DNA from: Neodiprion pinetum
Taxonomy: Eukaryota > Arthropoda > Insecta > Hymenoptera > Diprionidae
Assembly (NCBI RefSeq): GCF_021155775.2
Contig: NC_060235.2
Coordinates: 14,471,193 to 14,535,192, forward strand
DNA: 64,000 bases
Direction: 5' to 3'
Positions 9,501 through 18,534 of the stretch are shown here, piece by piece. Numbering within the stretch: position 1 is the first letter of the stretch; the number at the start of each line of letters is the position of its first letter. The position numbers and the translations under genes were made by a program. The notes below the pieces were generated by a model that ran no database searches, had not been told where the DNA came from, and saw only the letters and a program-made list of their open reading frames with translations.

Positions 9501-10112
9501 TGCTGCTTTTGCTTGTTTTGTGTGTGTTTGTGTTGATTGGTGTCGTGTTTCTCGTGTTTGATGTGTTTGTATGTATTCTTTGAGTGGTGTTGGTAGTTTT
9601 TGTGGTCTAGCTTGCATGTGGTAGTGTGTCTGTGGGTCGTCTATCAGCGACCATGTGTTTTTTCCATAATTTATTAGTATTCCAAATCTTATTAAGTCGC
9701 TGTTCCCAATGATACCTTGTGAGCCTAAGTTTGGTATTAATCCGAAATTAATTTTCTTTGTTATGTTGCCGAGGCGTATTGGGAGTGTTACTGCTCCTTC
9801 TATCGTCACCTGTGTTCCGTTTCCCATTGTAGCTGTTCTGTCGGGTGTGTTGTTTATTTGTGTGTCTGTGTTGTGTAGTATTTGTATTACTTCTGCGCCT
9901 AGGTATGAGTGTGTTGCGCCTGTGTCTATTAGTGCGTTAAATTCGTGACCGTGTATTTCGATTCTGATGTGAAACCTACTTTCCGTTCTGTTGTTATCTG
10001 TTGTGGGTGCTACTGTCTCGGGTGTGTTTGTGTTGTTTTTGGGGTTGCCCTCCACCCTTGCTGGGTCAACCCTTACTCGTTTCCCTGGTTCTGTGTTTGT
10101 GTGCATTGCCAT
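6597..10112 (-). CDS. pol: Gypsy-1 pol polyprotein (protease, RT, RNase H, integrase), two catalytic residues altered
   Basis: The frame is 1171 codons from its first ATG, but it is probably translated from about 10085 by -1 frameshifting from gag. Domains in order: aspartic protease (LIDTGATHSYLG, residues 61-72); reverse transcriptase (about 340-530, first catalytic Asp in KIDLSQAY at 423, YLGD at 486-489); RNase H (TDASGTGIGAVL at 634); integrase with HHCC zinc finger (His834, Cys864, Cys867), core Asp896 and Asp956, and a C-terminal beta domain. The RT motif is normally Y-L-D-D; here residue 488 is Gly (GGC for GAC). In the integrase the block normally read NPVERVNR has Gly991 in place of the catalytic Glu. 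No stop or frameshift occurs in 3.5 kb. The enzyme would copy element RNA and insert the cDNA, but this copy is probably inactive. Confidence 0.95.
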   Translation of the reverse strand: MAMHTNTEPGKRVRVDPARVEGNPKNNTNTPETVAPTTDNNRTESRFHIRIEIHGHEFNALIDTGATHSYLGAEVIQILHNTDTQINNTPDRTATMGNGTQVTIEGAVTLPIRLGNITKKINFGLIPNLGSQGIIGNSDLIRFGILINYGKNTWSLIDDPQTHYHMQARPQKLPTPLKEYIQTHQTRETRHQSTQTHTKQAKAAEKLEATKQQTNPKTTERHENTKKTTMKQKPLTPTLPSTKTPPENIPQKDNPQNTQITNQKIIPTNAQTTDDTQTDKETEPQICAGIQELTQSQHTQLQTTIQQKISTLPGQLGLTHLIKHKIDTQGHTPIKQRYYMVSPKIREAIHTEIGKMLREDVIEPSESEWSSPIVMIKKPNNTYRFCLDFRKVNSVSKKDAYPLPYMTAILDKLRTAQYTSKIDLSQAYFQIPLDEDSKHITAFTVPGMGLFQFERMPYGLTGAPATFQRLLDRLIGPECEPYAFAYLGDIIIVTQTFDEHLQRLEQILKRITDAGLTINPEKCEFGCAQVKYLGYIVDRHGLHIDPDKTQPIENYPNPKTIRQLRRLIGMASWYRRFIPNFAHITEPLTRLLKKDQKWHWGEEQENAMNTIKHALTSPPTLACPDYTQTFTLQTDASGTGIGAVLTQSLDDEEHVTAYASRALSEAERKYSTTERECLAVLWSIKKFRPYVEGYQFKVITDHHALKWLRELKNPTGRLARWALELLEYDFDITHRKGTMHDVPDALPRRHEDEEHIDTIEDTTDKWYTYKKTQVQTRPEKNESWRIRNNQLYFHRPNPLHSNLLPGTNPWKLVTPKDKITHILHENHDVTQAGHLGIEKTYQRVAKNHYWPGMYRDTVNYIKKCDTCQRTKTIQARPAGLMGMRIIEEPWTVVASDIMGPLPRSKKGNQYIIVFEDLYTKWVEIIPTRKANAKTVEQTFHSHVISRWGTPRILLTDNGTPYINKLIRELTQKFNIRHATIPPYHAQANPVGRVNRTAKTMIQAYVNNDHTEWDIHLQDLQFAINTCTHTSTKHTPAFLNLGRELNPTQCLRNQLENHDEVELQDTDRWTDHLRRLQILRDEVQRHLIEANEKQAHYYNLRRRDIQFKEGDRVLKKNHTLSSGPERTTAKLNKKFIGPYIITRKVSPTIYELTTESGRNIGKCHIEDLKLYT
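10042..10085 (-). promoter_or_regulatory. Gypsy-1 gag-pol -1 frameshift signal
   Basis: The gag frame reads CAG GGA AAC GAG TAA, giving the heptamer G-GGA-AAC at 10085-10079, a canonical X-XXY-YYZ slippery site known from retroviruses. It ends one codon before the gag stop (10075-10073). Pol is in exactly the -1 frame. A stem follows 6 nt later: GGGTTG (10072-10067) can pair with CAACCC (10048-10043), with an inner ACCC/GGGT helix. The pol frame has a stop about 70 nt upstream, so slipping must occur near here. Confidence 0.85.
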
Positions 10113-11476
10113 CTGAAGTGTCCGGGTTGGTTGCAGTTAAAGCATCTGCGTGGTGTTGTGCCTGTGTTTGGATTCGTTTGTGTTTGTTGCTGAGTGTAGT
10201 GTGGTGAGTTATACGTGATTGCGGGGTATCGAGTCTGTTGCGTGTTTTGGTTTGTTTGGTTTCGTCGTATGTTGTCTGTGAGTGCCGGTGGTATATTTGG
10301 TGTTGGGAGTATTGCTGGGCGGGGTTGTGTTTGTGTGTACTTGTATGGGATGTATTGTGTGTGGTGTGTTTGGTGTGTGTAGGTTTCTCGCGGGTGTGTG
10401 TAGTTGTTTAATATTGTTTGTCTCGTGTTTTCCCATTCGATATTTGCTTCCCATTCTTTTGCGGCCATTTCCAGTTGGTCGAAGTTCGCGAAATCGTATG
10501 GTTTTATGTATGCCTTGTATTCTATTTTCATGTTTCTGTATGCCAGGTCTAGTTGTGTTCGTGGGTGGTATGGTGGTTTTAGTTGTGATAGTAGTGTTCT
10601 AAATTGTATTAGGAATTGTGTGATTTTTTGTGTTGGTCCTTGTACGTAATTTCTGATTTTTTGTTCTAGCCTGTCCCTATGTTGTATGTCTTGAAATGCG
10701 TGTGTAATGTCTCTTTCGAATTCTTCCAGTGTTCGCCATTTGCCTCTATTTAATCTGTACCAGTTTTTTGCGTCACCTTCGAGTATTGGGCTGAGGTTGT
10801 TGATTAATTGTGTGTCGTGTATTTCATAACCTGTTTGGTAGTCGCGGAGATTTTGTAAAAATTCGTCTATGTCTTCGTTTGTGTTTCCTGAGTATTTTAT
10901 GTTCCATGTTTGTATTGTTTTCATTGCCATTGCTGGCTGATTCCAGTATGTACTGTTTGGGTTTGATGTGTGGTTTGTGTTTGTGGGTTGTATTGACTGT
11001 GTGCTGTATATGTGTGGATCTTCGTATACGTTTCTGTCGCTTGGTGATGCTTCGAGGTCTATTAGGTTTTGCATAAGTCGTGTGTTACGTGTGTTGGTGG
11101 CTAAAAATGTGTCTGTTCCTGTGAAGTGTCGGTTCGTTTGATTGGTGGTTACCGTGTTAGTTTGCGTGTGTGTAGGTGTTGGGATTGTATTGTATGTTTG
11201 TGTGGGATTTGTTGGTTCTGGGCTTTCTTGGTGTTGAATTTGTGTACTGTGTAAATTGTGTGTATTCTCTATGATAGCTGCATCGATTATATTTATTGTG
11301 TTTGGTGAATTTATCGTGCATCGTCTATTTATTTCCTGCCGTTGGGTCGGTGTTTGTTGATCTCGTGTCGCGCGCGGCTCGCTCTGTGTCGAGTTGTTTT
11401 GGTTGCGTTCGGGTGTGTGTATGTCCATGTGTTCGCGCGCTAGGCCTTGCGGTTCCCTGTGTCCTTGGTCTGCCAT
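10073..11476 (-). CDS. gag: Gypsy-1 gag (capsid/nucleocapsid)
   Basis: 467 residues from the first ATG at 11476; the frame extends 11 codons further upstream, but without an ATG. The N-terminal third is polar and Thr/Asn/Gln-rich. Residues about 190-330 form the retrotransposon capsid region (begins WNQPAMAMKTIQTW, with a DEFLQNLRDYQ helix and an AKNWYRLNRGKWRT block). The C-terminus carries one zinc knuckle, CFNCNQPGHFRWQC (C-x2-C-x4-H-x4-C), that binds element RNA. Gag would assemble the virus-like particle in the cytoplasm. It ends at a TAA just after a slippery heptamer that sends a fraction of ribosomes into pol. The frame is intact. The 5' end lies about 175 bp inside the 5' LTR boundary. 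Confidence 0.93.
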   Translation of the reverse strand: MADQGHREPQGLAREHMDIHTPERNQNNSTQSEPRATRDQQTPTQRQEINRRCTINSPNTINIIDAAIIENTHNLHSTQIQHQESPEPTNPTQTYNTIPTPTHTQTNTVTTNQTNRHFTGTDTFLATNTRNTRLMQNLIDLEASPSDRNVYEDPHIYSTQSIQPTNTNHTSNPNSTYWNQPAMAMKTIQTWNIKYSGNTNEDIDEFLQNLRDYQTGYEIHDTQLINNLSPILEGDAKNWYRLNRGKWRTLEEFERDITHAFQDIQHRDRLEQKIRNYVQGPTQKITQFLIQFRTLLSQLKPPYHPRTQLDLAYRNMKIEYKAYIKPYDFANFDQLEMAAKEWEANIEWENTRQTILNNYTHPRETYTHQTHHTQYIPYKYTQTQPRPAILPTPNIPPALTDNIRRNQTNQNTQQTRYPAITYNSPHYTQQQTQTNPNTGTTPRRCFNCNQPGHFRWQCTQTQNQGNE

Positions 11477-11635
11477 TGTGTGTATCGTGTTTGGTAGTGG
11501 TGTGTTCAACTGTCTTTATTTGAATTTTCGTGACTGTGTAATTTTGTTTCGTGAGTCTATGTGTACTTTGTTAGCGTTTATTCCTGTGTTTTGTCTCTTA
11601 ATTGTTTGGATTTGGGGTAAAAATGTGGGTAATTT

Positions 11636-11648
11636 ACGTTGGGCGCCA
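11636..11648 (-). promoter_or_regulatory. Gypsy-1 primer binding site (tRNA-Lys type)
   Basis: On the minus strand TGGCGCCCAACGT lies 3 nt after the 5' LTR. This matches the start of the primer site used by retroviruses primed with tRNA-Lys(1,2). Reverse transcription would start here. Confidence 0.85.
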
Positions 11649-11651
11649 ATT

Positions 11652-12372
11652 TGTGACGGGTTTTGAGTCCGCACGAATAATATGGGGGGGGGAGACAATT
11701 AGAGACGGGGCGGATATAATTGGTAAAACTTGATGTGTATATTTGAGCAAAAGGGGCCGACTTAAACTAAGAAAAATACAAAGGGTTGTAGACTCGAACG
11801 GGGGCTGATCACGCCTCAGCCCTTAGCGTTTCTTAATACTAACTTACAGGTACGCGCGCGGGGGGGGGGGGGGGGGGGGGAAGAGTGGGTGAGGTGCCGG
11901 GGAATGTGAAGTCGGGAGGGTTGGTATTACGAGGGGATGGGGTGGTGTAGCGTGACGTGGAGTGTGAGGTAGAAAGGGTCGGTATTGCGAGGGGAGGAGC
12001 AGATCGGCTGTAGAATGCAGGCTAACCTGGTGTCGTCGGCGTGTGTGTGTGGGTGTCTCGAGGTGTGGTGGAGTGTGGTTGGGTCTCGTTGGTTCCTGGA
12101 GTCGTCGGCGTGTGTGTAGCGGGGTGTGTCGGTGTGAGTGTGGTGGTTTCTCTCGTTCTTTCTTTCTCTCTCTCTTTCGCTCGTAGCCTAGGCTGTTTTT
12201 GGTCTCGATTCTGTCGGCCGTGATCGTACTGAATCTGGCGCTCGACTCTGCCGAGCGTCGGGGGGGCTTCGGTGATGTTCGGGTCTTTCCCGACGGGACA
12301 GGGCTCACCCGTTCGGCTCTTCCCCGCGGGTTTGGGGTTTGTTGTGACTTGCACTCTAGGTGCAACGTCACA
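11652..12372 (-). repeat. Gypsy-1 5' LTR (721 bp)
   Basis: Partner of 4254-4965, with the same TGTGACG/CGTCACA ends. It carries a 21-base G run at about 11860-11880 that is 12 bases in the other LTR. The right flank begins CTGT, matching the left flank of the element. Confidence 0.95.
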
Positions 12373-13373
12373 CTGTATAGCAGCGCGTTCCGTTAAATGA
12401 TCAATATTTATCTTAGCTGTTGAGCATTGCTATTTCGCTATATTTTCTCGGATTAGTTCATATCTGTTTCTTTACCTATTAACTTTGATTGATTTATCTT
12501 AGTGAGTGTACCGCGTGAGCGATCTTACATCGCCACGGGGTCCCGCTCGTCGTTCATTTGACATTGGAGTATTGTGCCGTATCGCATAACATCTTTTTTA
12601 TTATTTTCTTCGCTAATATCGCTGACCGTAGCTGTCCGTAGTCTCTTTGGCTTGTCGTATGTTGCATATTAATTCTCTTGCATATTATTTGCCTCATCTT
12701 AAATTATCTTTTATCGTACCGAATATTACCTTTCTTTCTTCTCGCACTTACCGCAAACTAGAGACTACGTATTATCTGTCAATTTCTATATCTTATAATA
12801 ATTTTCTACTTGACCTGTTGCCTTGAATTTACCTTGTAATTCATAATTCCCTGTCTTTGTATATTTCTGATAATTCTGGTAATGTGATAACTATTACAAT
12901 TTTTGTATCTCGCATGTATTTTATAATCGCTTCTCATATCTTATGGTTTACTTGATCGATGCCTAATTTAAGTACCGTATATCTTTTTCTGTTCTGCCTA
13001 TTCATTATAAAACCGTGTTAGTTATTATCGCGAATCATAGTATCGCGAGCCTACGCATATCTCTCGCTTATTCAGAAAACGTTCTGTTATTTATTAAATC
13101 TCTCGCTTAACTTTTCTCTGGCTGTAAATTAATTATCGCATCTATCTTGTTATTAAAATTTATCGCTTTTCAATCAATATATTCGATACTATTTCTGCTT
13201 CACCTGTTCCTTATTTTATCTATTGGGTTCGACCCCGCCCCTCTACCATTATCTTGTCTGTACTGAGCAAGCTGTGCAAAACCGTCGTAGAACCTGACCT
13301 TACCTTTATCTATTACCTTTACCGTTACCTTTATCTTTTTCTCTAATTATCTATTTTCTGACGTATGTGCGTC
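12373..13373 (+). mobile_element. LTR-A, second part
   Basis: Continuation of the 5' LTR that begins at 2749, resumed after Gypsy-1. The stretch 'CCATTATCTTGTCTGTACTGAGC...CGTAGAACCTGA' (about 13240-13300) is matched at 40020-40070 in LTR-B, a short distance before the primer site in both copies. There is no coding capacity. Confidence 0.6.
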
Positions 13374-13384
13374 TTGCGCCCAAC
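13374..13384 (+). promoter_or_regulatory. Primer binding site of the long-LTR element, copy A
   Basis: TTGCGCCCAAC, one base off TGGCGCCCAAC, which is present at the equivalent point of LTR-B (40131-40141). It marks the end of the 5' LTR. Confidence 0.6.
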
Positions 13385-14731
13385 AATCATATTTTTCCCT
13401 TTTCTTATCTCTTTATATCTAATTATTCAGGTTAGTGATTGCGCCGTAGGGTAACCAATTATCTCACTTCGTTTAACCCTCGCGAAAAATTTTATGGTTA
13501 CAATGTATATGGCATGTTAAAGCGCGTATAATACACAACTTGTTATCCTTCTTAGAGCGGACCCGGCCGTTCTTAATACTATATGAAGAAGTCATTTCAA
13601 TTATTATCGAGAAAAAATGCGAGAAAAAATGCCGGGTTCCTCTTTTATTGCGACGAAATAATAATACGTTATACCTAGTTCGTTTCACCTTTGCTGAAAA
13701 CTATGCTATGGTTACCTGCCTAGTCAGATAAGGAATCAATCCGGGGCTAAACAAATGAATGCGCACAATAAATTCACTTTCATAGTTGACAATTAAATAA
13801 GGTGTATTTCACAAAAAAAAAGAGAATAACAAAAACAGTTTATAAAAATAAAATAAATCCTAATGAACACGAAGCTATTCTTGTTTACTAAAATGTTTGT
13901 CTCCTCAATACTTTGCTGCTCGTTTTAAGTATGAGTAAAATTATCGATTAATTTTTTCTGTGAAAACTACATGATTCGACATTTATACGGCTTCTGTAAC
14001 TTAAATTCTACCTGTCTTCTGTATTTTCTATTTACTTTTTTCTATTAAATTTGAAATGATCAGTTTTGTTAGAACCAAATAAAGTTTTCATCTCTCTCGA
14101 ATCAGACGAGCGCTTTGCCACGACTGCTCCCTATCGTTCAACGTGAGTCGGGTAGGCTCCTTTGCTCATATACTCTTGCTCTGGCTGAAGCAGTGCGTTC
14201 TTTTATAGCAATGATCTGGATATAACCGGACTATGTGGACTTGTCGCTGTTCCGCGTAGACGAGGTAATCTTTAGACCAAGGTAGTCAGTCCGGTCGTCT
14301 GTATCACCTATGCTCTGTCTCGTTGCTGTGTGCGTATATCGCCAGTACGTCGTAGTACTCAACCCTGACCAGAACAGTAGAGTAATTACACTGGAGAACC
14401 TGTTCTTAAAAATAAGTTAGCTTTGCAAGTCATTCTTTAATGGCCATTCATCTGGTGTTCCTGTGATATAGTTTCTACTTGTAAGACCTCGCTTCGTGGC
14501 TCTCCCGTATGTATCGTTGGACCGACTCAGCCCCACCATTTCGGGACGAGGCATTATCAAATGAAGAATGAAGTAACATCAAAAGTGTAAAATTGGTAAC
14601 GAACCCGGACCCGTATTCATAATTTTGGCCACGACGAAAATTATCTCTGCGAAGATGGACAAAATAACGAAGTGGATGAATGAGAATCTAAAGAACGAGA
14701 CATAATGTCAAATTGACCATGCGACTGTCGA
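13385..14731 (+). other. Untranslated leader of the long-LTR element
   Basis: About 1.3 kb between primer site and gag. It is AT-rich, with an oligo-A patch near 13813 and no recognisable gene; the open frames on both strands at 13473-13731 look accidental. Such long leaders are known in some Gypsy elements; part of it may be foreign sequence I cannot identify. Confidence 0.4.
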
Positions 14732-15559
14732 ATGTCCGAGAATAGCGATTCGGAGCAGATTACTGTAGCAGAATCGAGGAAGAATGTTGAACCAAAGATT
14801 AAGGTGGGTTTGGTTTATGGATTAAATAAACCACAAATCTTCGAGAAACTACAGAAACGAGGGGTTACAAAGGCACCAGATACAAACAGCGATGCGTTGA
14901 GAAAACTTCTTGTCGATTTATTGCGTAATACAACGGAAGCACAGAGCTCGCAGCAAACGGAGCCAAATCAGCCAGAAGTGAATCAACGGCAAGAAACGGA
15001 CGAAATTCTGAATCTGGTACCAACAAGAAAGAAAATGGTAGACAATGTGCCAAATTTATATTTTCAACTCGGTCAGGACGACGGAGAAACATTTATCAAT
15101 CAACCGGATTTATATAACTTAGCGAATGATGTCGGTAACGAGAAAGCAGTTGCCATACTGCTCACCAAGGTAATTCCAGAAACATATAAACTCATTTAAA
15201 ACTTCTGTACACCAGTAGAACCGAAGGTGAAAATGTTCGCATAATTTAAAACATTAATTAAAGAGCACTTGTACGCTAAGCCCTCGGAAAAGATGAAGAG
15301 GTACAAATACAACAACTTCAGCAAACTTTCATAGAAAGCGTTGCAGAGTATGTTGCTAAATCAAAGAAATTAGCCTACGATTGCAATTTTAGCAACCTCA
15401 AAGAAGCTTCTAGAGATCAACTAGTTTGTGAATTGAGAAGTGAAGATACGATTTCTGAACTCTTTAAGAAGAAGGCACTTGCATAAGGTTCAGCGTAGAA
15501 GATAGCATGCGCTTCGGAGAGGGCAAGCGCCAACGCGGAACTCACAGAAGAATTGTTGT
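14732..15559 (+). pseudogene. gag: gag fragment of the long-LTR Ty3/Gypsy element
   Basis: The first 155 codons (14732-15199) are open: a polar N-terminus, then NLVPTRKKMVDNVPNL and a helical block typical of Gypsy gag. After a stop at 15197 the same gene can be followed to 15559 through several stops and frame changes: TLIKEHLYAKPSEKMKRYKYNN, then a YVAKSKKLAYDCNF helix, then CELRSEDTISELFKKKAL, and finally KIACASERASANAELTEE. This is the capsid domain with its conserved L-C-x-L-R-S-E block. The zinc knuckle and all of pol are missing; the 3' LTR starts about 250 bp later. An internal deletion has removed most of the element. Confidence 0.75.
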
Positions 15560-15813
15560 AACAAATATTTCCTTATTCTCTAAAATTCATTACTTATTCA
15601 TTCTTTCAACAAATCTACGATGCTCACATAGGCTGTAGCACCTGGCGTGGGTTTATAAAAATGGAAAACAGAATACTTTGTAAATACCGACTTCACGAAA
15701 TAACTATTATCTGCCTAAATCTAATACCTCAAGTTTGTAAATATAAAAGCCCAAAAGAGAACACATAATAAGTTACACTGAATAAATTTGAAAATTTGAA
15801 AAGGCCAATACAT

Positions 15814-16730
15814 TATGACGTGGTATTTTATACTGTGTCACATGAGTTAAAATGCAACACTCCTTCACTCCACAGAATAGCGATGAATGTGACGAAGTCT
15901 GAGGCCAATGCTCCGAAGAAACGATTAGCTAATTTTGAGTGAGGTTAATTCATCAAGCTAATATTTGCCTATTTTTCAATTTTTTATTGCACTACGAGAG
16001 CTATCTACAAGAAAATCTCTTCGGAGAACTGGATATCGTATGGTAGGGTTCACGGACCACATCAACAGTGGCGTACCGTCAATCACGAGGATAGAATACT
16101 GCCAATCCGACTCTACATGGATGCCTGCCAAAATTGCGAACACAGTCGTACGTGCGTGGTGAGAAAGACAAGCCTCCAATTACGTAGACTTCTCAGTTAA
16201 TATCCGAATCATGGAATACCGCCATCGCCGCTTGGATGCGTCGCCGATGGTGCCGGTCGTCCAACAACGACACTTATCAGCCTGTGGCTGAACCAACCAT
16301 AAACCAGCCTACCATTCAATTAACCATCAACCACGGGCGTGCTTGCCTGATGCACACGTTTTATCGAAGGGATGTAGCGTGAGAACATGTTCAGAGTTAG
16401 TAAGTGGTGGATTACGTCAGCCTGGTGCACTCGGCATAGGGACCCGGGATAAGAACCATCTCTACCAGAACGCCTTAGTAGGAGGATGTTAGAAAGCAAA
16501 TCCGAGCTGCACCACCGTATAAATAGTTGGCACAGAGAATACTAGCATAGCGAGGAATCAGAGTAGAATCTGTACCTTTTCAATATCGATACCACAGTAC
16601 CGTGAGGGGTACCTTTTTCCCTCTGATGCGTAGTGCGAAGCAGCTATCCGCGAAAGCTCTACATATCGATAGACGGATCGATATTTCAAAATACGACTAC
16701 GCAGGAGGAGAAAGCCTTCAAATCTCTGAT
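15814..16730 (+). repeat. Partial 3' LTR of the long-LTR element
   Basis: Similar to 2749-3700 (starts TATGACGTGGTATTT, then GTCTGAGGCCAATGCTCC and CTTATCAGCCTGTGGCTGAACC). It carries a TATA-like GTATAAATAG at about 16518. Similarity to LTR-A fades after about 16730, so it is truncated or interrupted. Divergence from LTR-A is high, indicating an old insertion. Confidence 0.6.
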
Positions 16731-17459
16731 TGAACGTATTTAAATAAATCATGGGCTGAGAATACAAGTGATGTAGTCAGTTTTACTAATTTTATAGGCC
16801 AATCTGATTTACAATCATGTGTATTCTATATCACTTCATATAAATACAATCAATACTTGGGATTTTCAAATAGTTCATTCATTGATGAATAAAGTACAAC
16901 TGACTTTTTTAAAAAAAAAGCAAAAAGCAGAAATCCTGGTCCGTTTGTAGTCCAGAAATGAAAATGTCCGCTTCAAGTGAATATGAAATACAAATTAGTA
17001 AGATAAAAATGACGTAATAGTTTTCAACTCAAACAGGCAATGGTAATTAGGTCATAGTTACAATCAAAATTATAATACAGAAATACAAATGGTATACAAT
17101 ATGTACCATCGGAAAGAAGTCAAATAATGTGTTCATCAAGATTATACATTGTTTTTTAGCTGACATATATTCTTCACCGAGAAATGTTTTTCACGATATA
17201 TCTGTGCATGTCCTAAATACTTTATCAGTACTGTAAGTACATCTGACTTAATTCGCATTCAAAATTTTACTTACAGTTGTAGAGAATGTGTGGCCGTATA
17301 GGGACATGGAAAATTGGTTAAAATATTCGGCACTGACAAGGCATAAGCTGAGCAGCTTAGCCACCCAGACAATCTCCTTCATCCATTTGCATTGTGAGAT
17401 TTTTTAACAAATTTCTTCTAAAACTAGTTAACCCTTTGAGGGACACGTTTGAAAAAAAA
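16731..17459. other. Unassigned AT-rich sequence
   Basis: I see no coding frame with recognisable motifs and no terminal repeats. It may include the rest of a diverged 3' LTR. Confidence 0.3.
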
Positions 17460-17870
17460 CCAGTCATCAAAGTCAAAATGGTTCAAGGTATTTTTGCGGT
17501 CACTGGTTACGAATCTGAGGTTGGATTTACAAAATTGAAGATGGCGGATCTAGGATAGCAGACGAAATTTTTAAAAACAACCAACCTATACCAAATTTGA
17601 TATACCGGGGTTTTTGGAGCCGCTGATTATGAGTCTGAGGTTAGATTTGCGAAATTGGAGATGGCGGATCCAAGATGGCGACCAACATTGTTTTAAATCA
17701 TCTGATTTATGCCAAATTTGATGTTTGAGGGGTTTTTGGAGTCGCTGATCACGAATCTGACATCAGATTAGCAACATTCAAGATTGTAGATCCAAGATAT
17801 CAACTATTATTTTCAAAGTCCTAAATAAAAAATGAAATATGGCACTTCTTCTCCCTCTCGACGTGACCCA
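17460..17870 (+). repeat. Three tandem units of about 118 bp with a 'GATGGCGGATCCAAGATGGC' core
   Basis: Each unit carries the blocks 'CCAAATTTGAT', 'GGGGTTTTTGGAG(C/T)CGCTGAT', 'GAATCTGAGGTTGGATTTGC' and 'AAGATGGCGGATCCAAGATGGC', at about 17466, 17583 and 17701. Related units occur at 40860-41150. From memory, similar repeats are dispersed in insect genomes; no coding function is evident. Confidence 0.7.
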
Positions 17871-18289
17871 GAACTGACTATGTGGATGTGAGAAAAAACT
17901 AGTTTCTTTTTTGTTTTGTCTCTTTTTTTTTACTTTTTGTTCTTAATGATCTCTCATTTTTCCACTCAGATGGAAAACACTGAAAAAACGACAAAGTTCT
18001 GTGCGACAATAGCTCTAGTTATAAGTATTCAAGAGTTGATTTTAATTGCACGTTTGTATTCGCGATCTAGTGGTGGAATGTGGAATCCTTCGCCATTCGC
18101 CTTGTGTAAAATTATATTATTCACGTACTCAGAGCACCGTGAAACATAGGTTTGTCAAATTTGATTGTTGGGTTATTGGGTTTTAGGGTTATTCAAAATT
18201 CAAAATTTTCTTTTGAAAAAACCTGCTTGAAAAGATTTTCGCTAACGTACATTAAAGCATATACTCCTGCATTAAACTTTTTGAATGCT
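17871..18289. other. Spacer before Polinton-1
   Basis: AT-rich. The frame 17916-18149 has a hydrophobic start but no recognised domain. No Polinton terminal repeat is present here, so Polinton-1 is truncated on this side. Confidence 0.3.
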
Positions 18290-18534
18290 ACATCAGCTTC
18301 GTATTGAAAAAAATTTTCTCTCAAGAGCTAAGGTGAAGATGTGAAATTAATTCATGAATATCCTTTAAAAAACAGTTTTATTGAGTACAATTCTCAGCCT
18401 ACAGTTGAAAATCACTTCACAACGATAGTACAGCAATTTTATTCAACAGTATCGTAACTATTGTTGTAAGGCTTGTATGCCAACGATGTGCTCCATCTTT
18501 GAATTGTGCGAGATGATAGGAACGGGTCATCTTT

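Larger units (their letters stand above)
4254..12372 (-). mobile_element. Gypsy-1: complete Ty3/Gypsy LTR retrotransposon (8119 bp)
   Basis: Two near-identical LTRs (4254-4965 and 11652-12372) start TGTGACG and end CGTCACA, and are flanked by a perfect 4-bp duplication CTGT (4250-4253 and 12373-12376). On the minus strand the order is 5' LTR, tRNA-Lys-type primer site, gag, pol (protease, RT, RNase H, integrase), an extra ORF3, purine tract, 3' LTR. By eye the LTRs differ at about four substitutions plus homopolymer and 2-bp indels, so the insertion is young. The pre-insertion sequence can be checked against LTR-B, where the same point reads through uninterrupted near 29750. The coding strand is strikingly rich in A and C. 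Pol carries substitutions at two catalytic positions, so this copy is probably not autonomous. Confidence 0.95.

Noticed and set aside
13473..13731. Frames of 63-71 codons on both strands
   Set aside because: AT-rich leader of the long-LTR element; the two frames overlap and neither has a recognisable motif.
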